Positions 43,204 to 55,310 of a stretch of 64,000 bases of DNA are shown here, in pieces (the stretch's first letter is position 1; each line of letters starts with the position of its first letter). Source of the DNA: DALYLB01 sp964468345 (GTDB lineage Bacteria; Acidobacteriota; Blastocatellia; RBC074); assembly GCA_964468345.1 (NCBI GenBank), contig CAYXVZ010000023.1, positions 14,615 to 78,614 on the forward strand, given 5' to 3'. Made by a program: the position numbers and the translations under genes. The notes beneath the pieces are model-generated. The model had not been told where the DNA came from, did no database searches, and saw only the letters and a list, made by a program, of their open reading frames with translations.

Positions 43204-46200
43204 TCAGCGTTTCGAAGCGCCCGGCAAGGGAACGCGCAGCAGATGGCCCTCGTAAATGAACCATGCTTTGCCCGCCGCTTCCTCCACCCAGAGTCGATTC
43301 TCTTTGATTTCGATCCCAGGCAGTTCGAGAACCGGCGTGAAGGTGAAACTCATGACGTCATATCGGCCGATCTTGTTTCTCATCGCAGCCCAGAATTCAT
43401 GCGGCTTGCCGGTGGGCTGCAGGTCTTTCAATATTATGTCGCGTAAAGGCGCGAACTCTCCTTTCACCCATTTCCCAGTTCCTGTTTCAGGATCGAGCAG
43501 ATACGCCTGATTTCCGAAAGAGGACTCGCCGTGATAACCGACGTCGGTGAGAAGAATTTCCTTGCGGGAGGGGATCGGTCCGAATGCCATCAGGTTCTTG
43601 TCACCGATTTTTCCGATGTTCCACTGCTGCCCGGTTTGCAGATTACGCCGAATCAGTTCGTAGCTGGTGTTCTCACCCTCCGTTTTCCGCTCGTCCGCGA
43701 TCAGCCAGATCCCGTCATTGGAAAGGACGGGTCGCAGGTAATTGCCTTCCACAATCCGGACCGGCGCGGCATCGCCGTCGAATTTCCAGACGCCTGGATT
43801 CTTTGAGGTGCCGCCCTGAATCAGCGCGGCGCCACGCCGCCCGGGAACACCCTGCAATGGGTATATTCCAAACATTCCATTTCTATGAACAAAGTTCGCG
43901 ATCATGTGGAGCATCGGACACGCCGGCGGTTCTTCGACCTCGCGGCCGATTCCATTGGCATCGACAACATGCCAACGGCCTATATCTTCCGCTAGACGCG
44001 AATAATCAAGTCCCATGCCACTTGCGTTAATCAATGCGCGGAGTTCCCCACCATCGCCACAAACCTGCAGGACGGGATGTCGATCGTCCGAGGCAAGCAC
44101 TTCAACGCCGGGCATCTTGTCCTGCAGGTCATAACGAAGCTGCATCTCGCCCGTGCGAATAAGCTGATAAAAAAATCCCGCGAGTTGCCGATGCAAGGTG
44201 GGATTGTTTTTCGGCGCCTTGCTAAGTTGCCGAAGCGTGACCCGGCGGCCGCCTTCGCGCGTCAGGCGAACGTATTCATAAATATGCTGATTGCCTTCTT
44301 CCGGAACGGGCTCGGGCCCCAAATTCTCGATCTCATCGCGAAGCAGGAAATTCCGCAGATCCGCCAGTTCGCGCGGGGATAAGCGGCGGATTTTGCGGCG
44401 GCCGGCGACCTGATAAAGGCTGAGTTCCGCGCTTTCGGCTCGGACGCGAACGACAATGCTGGTCGAAAGGCGATTATCTTCAGGCATCACGAGGGCATAA
44501 ATTTCCTGCGGCCCGGCGGCGGAACGAATCTCTTTTTGCAGCTTTTCTTCCCAGGGCTGAAAAATTGGGACCATCGAGTCAGGCGATTCGGTAATCACTT
44601 CCCCCAGGATATAACCCTGATTCGGATGAAGGCCAAGCACAAGTTTTCGGGCCGGCAGCGAGTCTTCGCTTTCGAGATATTTTTCCGCCGCTCGGGCCAG
44701 CGAGCGATTCGGCGATTTAAGCCATGGCCCGATGGCATCGACCGGCAAAGGATCGCGCAGATATCGCGCCGCGGCCAGGAGGGCCATGTGGGAATGCGCG
44801 TCTTTGCTGTTCAAGACCTCTTCCTTCAATTTGGCATCGTTGAGCAAAACCGCGACAAGCCCCGCCGTATAGCCGCCCGCGGCGAACAGCGCCTGCAATC
44901 GATCGCCCGCCGCTTTCCGCATCTTTTCGCGCTCATCAAGCGCAATCTGTATCGAATCCAGATCCGCCCAGCCTTCGCCGATCCGCTCCGCCAGGTCGGC
45001 ATAGACGACAGGGAGCCCCGTGTTTTCAATCGTCGCCAGCAATTGCCGCGAGATCTCTGGCTGCGCACGGCGCAGCGCCCTTGCTCGCTCAATTAATCGC
45101 GCAGCCACGCCCGGCGGGGCGGGGATTTCATCGCTGTCTCGCAAAATGCGGCCAATCGTAGCTGGCAAAGGAAGTTCCTCGTCCTCTCCATTGAGAATGG
45201 AATTCCGGATCCGGCGTTTGCTTTCTTCAGAAAAAGTGAGCCGGATATAAGTCTCAATATCCGCCGCCATTTCATCATCAGAAAAACCTCCACTGAGTGC
45301 GATGGCGGTGACGACGCTGCCCAGTGCCTCTTCATTTAGATCAAGATCGCGCTTTTCGAGCACCAGCCGAAGCGCGGGGACTGCCCGCGCATCCCGGTAT
45401 CGGGCCAGCGTCGCGGCAACGACGCCATAGAATTGCGCCTCAGATTCCTTCGTCAATATCTGCAACAGGCCGGGCACCGCCTCGGGAATCTGCAGATCTC
45501 CAAGAATCAGAATATATTGATTTCTATCCGATTCAGCCCAAGTTTCATCCTGCAACCATGGCAGCAGCCGCTGAATGATCTCCTCTTTTTGCCTGCGTTC
45601 CGTGAAAGAATCGAAAGATTCCAGCAGCCAGCCGACCGCCGCATTCCGCGTGGCTCGATTCTCTCCCTCAACCAATCGAAGAATCAGCGGACACCACTTT
45701 TCCTTGTTCTCGAATTGAAAATTGGTCAGCAGATTGACATCGACTCGCACGGTCCCGCCATCTCCCGCAACCGGGAAATCCTTCTTTGTCAGAGCAGGAT
45801 TTGAAAACAGCGAAAGCACATACTCCTGCTGTCCTTCCCACTCTGTATTGACCAGCGACCTGAGCGCTTCTACGGCTTCGCCGCCGCCGGTGACTCCTCG
45901 ATCGACGAATGCCTTGAGAATCGTGCGGTATTTTTCAGTTAGAGCGGAATCAGAGGAATCGATCGCGTTCTGATACAGAAGACCAATGGCTGCCGCCTGA
46001 GCCTGCGCATTGGAAGAGGTTGCCAGTCGCTCCACAATTGGCCGCGCCGCATCCCAATCGAGGCGGGCGAGGGCGCGCAGATCGTCAAGCGCCTCCGGGC
46101 TGCGATCGGCCTGCCGGGCCGATCGCAGCAGCTCATCGCGATAATAGGAGCTACGCTGGCGGAGCCAGTCCCGAAGATTCGGTTTATAAATCGGATCGAG

Positions 46201-46662
46201 ATGATCGAGCGCGTCGCTTTCCAGAAGCTTGTACAAACGATCGTGTGTATCCGGCCTGTCAGGCAACTGCGGCAGAAAATGGAACGCAAGCGTGGGATCA
46301 TCCTCCACGGCATCGAGCAGCCGAGCCGCGACCTTTTCAGAAGGCCGCTGGGTCATCGCCGACGGAATGCTGCCCCGGTCTTTCCAGTACGAAATCAACG
46401 CTGCGATGGGCGCATCATCGGCCGGCGGTTTCGCTTCTTCGGCGGATGTTGTATCTTCGCCCTCCTTGCCGGACAACGAAAAATCCCGCGGCGGCGGCGC
46501 AAGATCGAGCAGTTCCTGGATGACGCTGGCAGGCGTATCAACCTGCCGGCGCGGCGCCGGGCGCTTGCGAGACGCTTTGCCGGAGGAAGGCGTCTGTGCA
46601 GGGAATCGAACGTCCGCGCCGGCCAGCAGGACGATCAAGACGATGTTGAGAAATTGCTTCAT
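43204..46662 (-). CDS. Exported HEAT-like alpha-solenoid protein of unknown function
   Basis: A 1152-residue protein with a signal peptide (MKQFLNIVLIVLLAGADVRF). After a Pro/Lys-rich linker, residues about 70-640 are alpha-helical repeats of HEAT type, for example LGDLQIPEAVPGLLQILTKE and TLARYRDARAVPALRLVLEK. The C-terminal third (about 800-1152) is beta-rich with Gly/Trp motifs and may be a propeller. ATG 46662 is chosen for the signal peptide and an upstream AAAGG. It is divergent from ppc, with only 71 bases between the starts. No enzyme motif was found. Confidence 0.75.
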   Translation of the reverse strand: MKQFLNIVLIVLLAGADVRFPAQTPSSGKASRKRPAPRRQVDTPASVIQELLDLAPPPRDFSLSGKEGEDTTSAEEAKPPADDAPIAALISYWKDRGSIPSAMTQRPSEKVAARLLDAVEDDPTLAFHFLPQLPDRPDTHDRLYKLLESDALDHLDPIYKPNLRDWLRQRSSYYRDELLRSARQADRSPEALDDLRALARLDWDAARPIVERLATSSNAQAQAAAIGLLYQNAIDSSDSALTEKYRTILKAFVDRGVTGGGEAVEALRSLVNTEWEGQQEYVLSLFSNPALTKKDFPVAGDGGTVRVDVNLLTNFQFENKEKWCPLILRLVEGENRATRNAAVGWLLESFDSFTERRQKEEIIQRLLPWLQDETWAESDRNQYILILGDLQIPEAVPGLLQILTKESEAQFYGVVAATLARYRDARAVPALRLVLEKRDLDLNEEALGSVVTAIALSGGFSDDEMAADIETYIRLTFSEESKRRIRNSILNGEDEELPLPATIGRILRDSDEIPAPPGVAARLIERARALRRAQPEISRQLLATIENTGLPVVYADLAERIGEGWADLDSIQIALDEREKMRKAAGDRLQALFAAGGYTAGLVAVLLNDAKLKEEVLNSKDAHSHMALLAAARYLRDPLPVDAIGPWLKSPNRSLARAAEKYLESEDSLPARKLVLGLHPNQGYILGEVITESPDSMVPIFQPWEEKLQKEIRSAAGPQEIYALVMPEDNRLSTSIVVRVRAESAELSLYQVAGRRKIRRLSPRELADLRNFLLRDEIENLGPEPVPEEGNQHIYEYVRLTREGGRRVTLRQLSKAPKNNPTLHRQLAGFFYQLIRTGEMQLRYDLQDKMPGVEVLASDDRHPVLQVCGDGGELRALINASGMGLDYSRLAEDIGRWHVVDANGIGREVEEPPACPMLHMIANFVHRNGMFGIYPLQGVPGRRGAALIQGGTSKNPGVWKFDGDAAPVRIVEGNYLRPVLSNDGIWLIADERKTEGENTSYELIRRNLQTGQQWNIGKIGDKNLMAFGPIPSRKEILLTDVGYHGESSFGNQAYLLDPETGTGKWVKGEFAPLRDIILKDLQPTGKPHEFWAAMRNKIGRYDVMSFTFTPVLELPGIEIKENRLWVEEAAGKAWFIYEGHLLRVPLPGASKR

Positions 46663-46733
46663 GAAAATACCTTTTGGCTGATCGTTCGTGGGCAATGGAA
46701 GCCGAAAGCCGAATCGAAGTGTACCTTGCTGGA

Positions 46734-49655
<2,922 letters not shown>

Positions 49656-49663
49656 TAGTTATG

Positions 49664-49710
49664 AGTCTTATAGGACCTATAAGACTTATAGGTCCTATAA
49701 GACTTATAAG
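49664..49710. repeat. CTTATAGGACCTATAAG palindromic repeat
   Basis: Starts shortly after the ppc stop and ends just before the stop of the convergent GV-repeat gene. It is built of AGTCTTATAGGACCTAT and its complement. Same family as 26851 and 30277. Confidence 0.88.
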
Positions 49711-49712
49711 AA

Positions 49713-51041
49713 CTATTTCTCAAACGCCTCAGGATGCAAAAATTTCCCTCGCGCTTCCTGCGGTTTCATTTCCTCGACCTGAATGCGGTATTTCTCGGCA
49801 TAGGCGTCTTTGCGAACGCCGGTCAACTGCCATGAAATTTCCATCCCGGGTTTGCCGCCCGCGATATTGAACCGGTTGCCCTGCACCTTTTTGGCGACGA
49901 ACACCGGCGCATAATCGCCGATCGGCGTCAGTTGATAACGGAATTCGCGATTGAGCGCCTCGAACCAGTCCGGCAGCGTGACTTCGGCCGAGCCGTCTTT
50001 GCCGAGCGTGACGATGCCGTTATAGATATTCATCATATCCGGCGATTCGACGAAGGAATGCGAGAGATATTTGTTTTCCGGATCGAGCGGATGATCGATC
50101 TTGAATGCGCCGCCCGCCTTCGACAAAAATCCCGCCACGTGAACGCGGCCGATGAAATAACCGGCGAAGCCATTCGGACTGTCGGTGCGGCCGACCACGC
50201 CGTAATTGACGCCCGTCGTATTCGTCGCATAGCCGAGGACGCCGCGGCCGTTCAAACCGGCATTGAGGCCTTTGACGCCGAAGGTCAGGCCGGTCTCGGC
50301 ATTGATTTCGCCGAGCACGCCGACGCCCGTGTTGCTTTTGCTCTCGCCGCGAACGCCGATGTTATCGCCGGTCGTCGAAACGCCGATGCCCTCGACGCCG
50401 ATGCCGTTCCTGCTCAGAGACGTGCCTTTCACGCCGATGCCCTCGCTCTTTTCATTCGGATCAGTCGATTCATGCAGTCCCTGCCCGAACACGCCGATGC
50501 CGATGTTGCTGAACGATCCGGCATGAACGCCGAAATTCGAACCCTTTTTCCCCTGCGACAAAGCATACACGGCGCTGCCGGTCGTCACCTCGTCCGGATC
50601 TTTCGAAGGCTGCAAAACGGCTTGAATCGTATTGGCGCTGTTTCTGTCTTCGGGCATGTAATACACGCGGAGCCGGATGTTCGCTCCCGGCGTTGTGCCG
50701 ATCGCGACGTTGCCGCCGTCCTCCACAATCACATCTTCCAGATCGAGTCTTCCCCGCTTGACGCTGGCCGCGGCCGCGCCCGGCTCCTTGATCGTCAGCG
50801 TCCAGTCATATACCCCCTCTTTTTGCGCCGGCCAGAGAATCTCGTTCTTCGCAACCGTTCCGCTGTCATAAATGGCCGCGCCGGTGTGATCGTGAATCTG
50901 CAATCGCAGCGTTTCGACCGGTCGCAGACTAGAAAAGCGCAGTTGCCGCGCGCCGGCCGCCGGTGCGCTCTGCGCAAGGCTGACGGAAGAAAGCAGCAGC
51001 GTCAGCAGCAGGCTGAAAAATATTTTTGAAATCGTCGACAT
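49713..51041 (-). CDS. Exported GV-repeat beta-structured protein
   Basis: A 442-residue protein with a signal peptide (MSTISKIFFSLLLTLLLSSV, cleavage near SLAQS). The N-terminal beta domain (about 30-130) is followed by repeats of about 14-23 residues with the pattern GIGVxGxG: NIGIGVFGQGL, GIGVKGTS, GIGVEGIG, NIGVRGES, GVGVLGEI, FGVKGLN, GVLGYATN. These suggest a beta-helix or trimeric fibre like those of tail-spike and adhesin proteins. The C-terminus (about 320-442) is a separate domain (YLSHSFVESPDMMNIYNG). GGAGG precedes the ATG at 51041. A surface role is likely. Confidence 0.75.
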   Translation of the reverse strand: MSTISKIFFSLLLTLLLSSVSLAQSAPAAGARQLRFSSLRPVETLRLQIHDHTGAAIYDSGTVAKNEILWPAQKEGVYDWTLTIKEPGAAAASVKRGRLDLEDVIVEDGGNVAIGTTPGANIRLRVYYMPEDRNSANTIQAVLQPSKDPDEVTTGSAVYALSQGKKGSNFGVHAGSFSNIGIGVFGQGLHESTDPNEKSEGIGVKGTSLSRNGIGVEGIGVSTTGDNIGVRGESKSNTGVGVLGEINAETGLTFGVKGLNAGLNGRGVLGYATNTTGVNYGVVGRTDSPNGFAGYFIGRVHVAGFLSKAGGAFKIDHPLDPENKYLSHSFVESPDMMNIYNGIVTLGKDGSAEVTLPDWFEALNREFRYQLTPIGDYAPVFVAKKVQGNRFNIAGGKPGMEISWQLTGVRKDAYAEKYRIQVEEMKPQEARGKFLHPEAFEK

Positions 51042-51235
51042 GAAATTTACCTCCAAATCAGTATTTAGCGAGATCTCCCGATCTGCGGGCAGACCTTCGT
51101 CGTTGCGCATGGACCGTAAGACGGCCCACGCTACACGTTCCGATGGACTTCAAACGAGCATCGCCGCGTTTGATTGGCGTTTCGACCTAGAAGACGGAGA
51201 GCGAGATTCAGACCGGCCATTGCCGCGAAAAAAAT

Positions 51236-51270
51236 AAGGGAGATCCAATTGAGAAAATCGAATCTCCCTT
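51236..51270 (-). terminator. Rho-independent terminator of the small exported protein gene
   Basis: Stem AAGGGAGAT (51236-51244) with ATCTCCCTT (51262-51270) and a 17-base loop, followed on the minus strand by ATTTTTTT. It lies 32 bases after the stop of the 64-residue protein gene. Confidence 0.82.
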
Positions 51271-51301
51271 CCGAGTGCGATGGAGCAATTCCCTGGAGAG
51301 C

Positions 51302-51496
51302 TTATGAGAGAAGACGCTGCACGAGCCCGATCAGAATCGCGATGATCCCGGACGGTCCGGGCGGCACTGGCGCCGGCGCCGGTTGCGGCGGAATGCCCGT
51401 CCCCGTCGAAGCCAACGAGTTCGCGGCAAAGACGAGGCAAAGAGCGAAGGCAATGGCGACTTTCGCCACAGTCGATGTGGATAACACGTTTTTCAT
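51302..51496 (-). CDS. Small exported proline-rich protein
   Basis: A 64-residue protein with a signal peptide (VAKVAIAFALCLVFAANSLA) followed by GIPPQPAPAPVPPGPSG and a short hydrophobic C-terminal helix (IIAILIGLVQRLLS). AAAGGA lies upstream and a terminator directly downstream, which supports a real gene. A TTG six bases further up is an alternative start. It is divergent from the sigma/kinase pair. Function unknown. Confidence 0.65.
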   Translation of the reverse strand: MKNVLSTSTVAKVAIAFALCLVFAANSLASTGTGIPPQPAPAPVPPGPSGIIAILIGLVQRLLS

Positions 51497-51748
51497 ATGC
51501 AACAGATCCTTTCAAATTTCGAAATTGAAATCGATCGGGGCGCAAACTGCCGGGGCGGCATGCCCCGGCACTGTCACATGACGGAATCCGGGTTCCCATC
51601 CGGCCATGGCAAAAATTTTTTCCGCCTGCAGGTACGCCTGGGCGCTCTTATCTTCAGTTCTCAGGATGTAAGGGGAACGAAGCGCTGATCCGATCAAGGA
51701 GTTGCTTCGCTTCGAAAAAATATCAGCCAATTGCGTGAGGTTTTATTG

Positions 51749-52324
51749 ATGACGCAATCATCCGCACAGCAAATCACACATCTGTTACTCGCATGGAGAG
51801 AAGGCGATCAGGTCGCATTGCAGCGCCTGATGCCGCTGGTCTATGAAGAACTGCGCCGCATCGCAAGACATTTCATGCATGGCCAGCGCCCGGGCCATGC
51901 CCTGCAAACAACCGATCTCGTCAACGAAGCCTATCTGCGGTTGATCGATTCCAGCCGCGTCAACTGGCAAAGCCGAACCCATTTTTTCGCCGTTGCGGCG
52001 CAACTGATGCGGCGCATCCTGGTGGATATTGCCCGGCGGCAGGCCAGCCTGAAACGGGGCGAAGGAGCGCGGCAGGTTTCGCTGGAGCGGGCGATGGATT
52101 TTTCAGCCGCGCCGGCAACGGACCTTGTCGCGCTGGATGACGCGCTCAATACGCTGGCGACGATGAACCCGCGGCAAAGCCAGATTGTTGAACTGCGGTA
52201 TTTCGGCGGGCTGAGCGAAGCCGAAACGGCCGAAGCCCTCGGCATCTCGGAACGAACGGTTCGGCGGGACTGGAATCTGGCGCGCGCCTGGCTCTATCGG
52301 GAACTATCCCAAGCAACCGCGTGA
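51749..52324 (+). CDS. ECF sigma factor of the kinase-linked type
   Basis: A 191-residue sigma factor. Region 2 is YEELRRIARHFMHGQRPGHALQTTDLVNEAYLRLID and region 4 is LATMNPRQSQIVELRYFGGLSEAETAEALGISERTVRRDWNLARAWLYREL. This is the ECF group (TIGR02999-like) usually found beside Ser/Thr kinases in Acidobacteria and Planctomycetes; no anti-sigma gene is nearby. ATG 51749 is preferred, with GAGG upstream. The kinase gene starts 35 bases after its stop, so phosphorylation may control it. The upstream spacer holds a CGAAGCG/CGCTTCG hairpin (51678-51714). Confidence 0.88.
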   Translation: MTQSSAQQITHLLLAWREGDQVALQRLMPLVYEELRRIARHFMHGQRPGHALQTTDLVNEAYLRLIDSSRVNWQSRTHFFAVAAQLMRRILVDIARRQASLKRGEGARQVSLERAMDFSAAPATDLVALDDALNTLATMNPRQSQIVELRYFGGLSEAETAEALGISERTVRRDWNLARAWLYRELSQATA

Positions 52325-52358
52325 ACGCATCCCTCATCAAGTGTTCGGTTCAATAAAC

Positions 52359-53783
52359 ATGATGACTCCGGAACGATGGGAACAAGTCGCCGATCTGTTT
52401 CACGAAGCGCTCGCGCGGCCGCGCGAACAGCGCGCCTGCCTGTTGCAACTGGCCTGCAAGGGAGACGAGGCGTTGCGCGTCGAGGTCGAATCGCTGCTCG
52501 CCGCCGATGCCGAAGCCGAGGGGTTCATTGCCGATCCCGCCGTCAAAGAGGCGGCCCGGATGCTTGTCCGGCAACCGGAATCGCAGGAGATCAGCAAAAC
52601 AACATTGCCCGACGGATCACGACTCGGCCCCTACGATATTCTCTCGCTGGTGGGCGCAGGCGGCATGGGCGAAGTCTATCTGGCGAACGATCCGCGCCTG
52701 CATCGCCCGGTCGCGCTCAAATTGCTGCCCGCCGCCTTTGCAAACGATGACGCCCGCGTGCGGCGCTTTGACCGGGAAGCCCGCGCCGTTTCCGCGCTCA
52801 ATCATCCGAATATCCTGACGGTGTATGAAATCGGCGAAGCGGAAGGACGCCGCTTCATTGCGACGGAATTTGTCGCGGGCCAGACGCTGCGGGAGCTTCT
52901 CTCGCAGGGGCGAATCCCGCTGGGCTCCGTGCTCGACATCGCGATTCAGATCGCGAGCGCCCTGCAGTTCGCGCACGAAGCGGGCATCATTCATAGAGAT
53001 ATCAAGCCCGAAAACATCATGTTGCGGCCGGATGGTCTGGTGAAAGTGCTGGATTTCGGACTCGCCAAAATCCAGGAATTGCGGAATGCGGATTTCGGAA
53101 TGTGGATTGAAGACAGTGACGGCGTAAACAGCACCAATCCGCATTCCGCAATCCGCAATCCGCAATTAACGCCCCCCGGCCTCGTGATGGGCACCGTTAC
53201 CTATATGTCGCCGGAGCAGATCCAGGGTGATCCCGTCGATGCGCGCAGCGATCTGTTCAGCCTCGGCGTGATGATCTATGAAATGCTGGCCGGCGAGCGC
53301 CCTTTCCAGGCGCAATACACCAGTCATCTGATTCTGGCCATTCTCGACCAGCCGCCCACGCCGCTTTCAAAGCCCGCGCCGGATCTGCCGCCTGAACTCG
53401 ATGCCCTGCTGATAAAAGCGCTGCAGAAAGATCCCTCGCAGCGATACCAAACCGCCGCGGAGTTGATCGCCGCCTTGAAAGCCTTCCGGCGGACGGCGGA
53501 GGTGCCGACCGATCGACTTTCGATTTCCCGCCTGCGGGAGCCAAAGACGCTGCCCGAAAAAAATCTTCAAACCGCCGCAATGAGCACGCATCGCACCGTC
53601 CCCGGCAACGCGGTCCAACCAACGACGGGCCTCAATCACGCCCGGCGCGAAATCACCCGCCTCAAAACATGGCTCGTGATCTCGCTGACCATCGCCTTTC
53701 TTGCTTCCGCCTTTGCCATTTATCTTTTCCTGCATTCGAAGCCGCCCGCCTCGCCTCCGTCCCTGTTGGGATTCGGGAGTTAG
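52359..53783 (+). CDS. Membrane Ser/Thr protein kinase with a repeat insert in its activation loop
   Basis: A 474-residue Hanks-type kinase. An N-terminal helical segment (MMTPERWEQVADLFHEALAR, about 1-90) precedes the kinase domain: glycine loop GAGGMGEVY, Lys in VALKLL, catalytic IIHRDIKPEN, D232-F-G, and SPEQIQGDPVDARSDLFSLG. A single membrane helix (WLVISLTIAFLASAFAIYLF) ends the protein after a short tail. Most relatives carry a long C-terminal sensor or propeller, which is absent here. Residues about 240-270, between DFG and the SPEQ segment, are encoded by a GCGGATT-family palindrome. It follows an ECF sigma gene. A GTG at 52341 is an alternative start. Confidence 0.9.
   Translation: MMTPERWEQVADLFHEALARPREQRACLLQLACKGDEALRVEVESLLAADAEAEGFIADPAVKEAARMLVRQPESQEISKTTLPDGSRLGPYDILSLVGAGGMGEVYLANDPRLHRPVALKLLPAAFANDDARVRRFDREARAVSALNHPNILTVYEIGEAEGRRFIATEFVAGQTLRELLSQGRIPLGSVLDIAIQIASALQFAHEAGIIHRDIKPENIMLRPDGLVKVLDFGLAKIQELRNADFGMWIEDSDGVNSTNPHSAIRNPQLTPPGLVMGTVTYMSPEQIQGDPVDARSDLFSLGVMIYEMLAGERPFQAQYTSHLILAILDQPPTPLSKPAPDLPPELDALLIKALQKDPSQRYQTAAELIAALKAFRRTAEVPTDRLSISRLREPKTLPEKNLQTAAMSTHRTVPGNAVQPTTGLNHARREITRLKTWLVISLTIAFLASAFAIYLFLHSKPPASPPSLLGFGS
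53077..53167. repeat. GCGGATT-family palindrome inside the kinase gene
   Basis: Left arm 53077-53108 and right arm 53136-53167, made of GCGGATT/GCGGAAT and complementary units, with a 27-base loop. It is read through in frame and encodes NPHSAIRNPQL, nearly the same peptide as in PEP carboxylase and LpxB. Confidence 0.93.
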
Positions 53784-53820
53784 ATCAAATTTCCGCCGGT
53801 TGCAGAATGATTCCCAGGCG

Positions 53821-53898
53821 GCGGACAGGAAAATAAACGACAAGAAAATAGAAACACCTCAATTAAGATATTTTCTTGTCGTCTATTTTCCTGTCCGC
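53821..53898. repeat. GCGGACAGGAAAATAAACGA family palindrome (second copy)
   Basis: Arms 53821-53850 and 53869-53898 are complementary over 30 bp with one mismatch. The arm differs by few bases from the perfect palindrome at 43021-43104. It lies in the 210-base gap between the kinase and the DmpA-type peptidase, both on the plus strand. Confidence 0.93.
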
Positions 53899-53993
53899 TC
53901 TTTGCGCCTCTCGGCAAGTGCCTATTCGCCCTTTAGATTTTGCCGAGTCTATGGAAAGATGCAGGCGTCGTTGTTCCACACGGATGAACTCTC

Positions 53994-55190
53994 ATGGCGC
54001 CGATGTATAAAACAACTCTCCTCCTGCTGCTTCTGTTAAGCGTTATGCAATCGACTCCATCACCGCCCGCGCGTCCGCGAGCACGAGACCTGGGCATCGT
54101 CACGGGCATTCTGCCGACGGGCAAACAGAACGCCATCACCGATGTGGCCGGCGTTCGCGTGGGCCACGCGACGCTGATCAAAGGCGAGGACATTCGCACG
54201 GGCGTGACGGCGATCCTGCCGCACGCGGGCAATCTGTTTCAGGAAAAAGTGCCGGCCGCGATTCACGTCGGCAATGGATTCGGCAAGTTAATGGGTTCGA
54301 CCCAGGTCAACGAACTCGGCGAAATCGAAACGCCGATTCTGCTGACCGGCACACTCAATGTGCCGCGCGTGGCCGATGCCCTGCTCGATTGGATGCTGGC
54401 GCTGCCCGGCAATGAGAATGTCCGCTCGGTCAATCCCATCGTCGGAGAAACCAATGACGGCGGGCTCAACGACATCCGCGGCCGGCACGTCGGCCGCGAA
54501 GAAGTCTTCGCCGCGCTCAAAGCCGCGTCAGATGGCCCCGTGGAAGAAGGCGCGGTCGGCGCGGGAACGGGCACGATTGCGTTTGGCTGGAAAGGCGGCA
54601 TCGGCACAGCCTCGCGCGTTCTGCCGCAATCGCTGGGCGGCTATACGGTCGGCGTGCTGGTGCAGACGAATTTCGGCGGCGTGCTGACGATCAATGGAGC
54701 GCCGGTCGGACGGGAACTCGGACAGTATTATCTGAAGGACCAGGTCGAGGGGAAACGCATCGGCGGCTTGCCGCATGAAAATCCATCCAATGCTGACCGT
54801 GCTGCCCATGCTGATGGATCCATCATCATGGTCGTCGCCACGGACGCGCCGATGGATGCGAGAAATCTGAAGCGGCTTGCGTCCCGCGCGATGATGGGAT
54901 TGGCAAGAACGGGCTCCCCCGCCACCAACGGCAGCGGAGATTATGTCATCGCCTTCAGCACCGCGGCGCAAAACCGCGTGCGGGCGAATGAAGCGCTTCG
55001 CAATGTGCAGACCGTCGGCAATGAAACGATGTCACCGCTCTTTCAAGCCGTGGTCGAATCGACCGAAGAAGCGATCTATAACTCCCTGTTCAAAGCAGTC
55101 TCGATGCGAGGCCGCAATGGCCTGCGTATCGAAGCTCTACCCGTCGACAGGACGGTCGAGATTCTGAAGCGCTATGGAGCGATCAAATAA
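53994..55190 (+). CDS. P1/S58 family aminopeptidase (DmpA-like), exported
   Basis: A 398-residue Ntn-fold peptidase that cleaves itself before a Ser and then removes N-terminal D- or L-residues. A signal peptide (MYKTTLLLLLLLSVMQS) is followed by the family start RARDLGIVTGILPTGKQNAITDVAGVRVGH. The autocleavage and nucleophile site is G313-S314 in ATNGSGDYVIAF. NPIVGETNDGGLNDI is also characteristic. ATG 54003 is an alternative start; no ribosome site distinguishes them. Export fits a role in degrading peptides outside the cytoplasm, like the M1 enzyme at 3149. Confidence 0.92.
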   Translation: MAPMYKTTLLLLLLLSVMQSTPSPPARPRARDLGIVTGILPTGKQNAITDVAGVRVGHATLIKGEDIRTGVTAILPHAGNLFQEKVPAAIHVGNGFGKLMGSTQVNELGEIETPILLTGTLNVPRVADALLDWMLALPGNENVRSVNPIVGETNDGGLNDIRGRHVGREEVFAALKAASDGPVEEGAVGAGTGTIAFGWKGGIGTASRVLPQSLGGYTVGVLVQTNFGGVLTINGAPVGRELGQYYLKDQVEGKRIGGLPHENPSNADRAAHADGSIIMVVATDAPMDARNLKRLASRAMMGLARTGSPATNGSGDYVIAFSTAAQNRVRANEALRNVQTVGNETMSPLFQAVVESTEEAIYNSLFKAVSMRGRNGLRIEALPVDRTVEILKRYGAIK

Positions 55191-55310
55191 TTGTGGATTG
55201 TAGAATGCGGATTGCGGATTGAAACCCAGCGCAAGAGCGCCCTCAATCTTGGATCGTGGAAATGGCGTCGGAAACTTAAATCCGCAATCCGCAATCCGCA
55301 CTCCGCAATT
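55189..55310. repeat. GCGGATT-family palindrome between convergent stops
   Basis: Left arm 55189-55220 and right arm 55279-55310. The left arm begins with the last two bases of the peptidase stop TAA, and the right arm ends within the stop codon (55309-55311) of the convergent STAS gene. The palindrome therefore fills the spacer exactly. Confidence 0.93.

Noticed and set aside
43055..43255. Short hydrophobic open frame in the asparaginase/HEAT-like spacer
   Set aside because: It is a translation of the right arm of the 43021 palindrome and downstream T-rich sequence, without a ribosome site.
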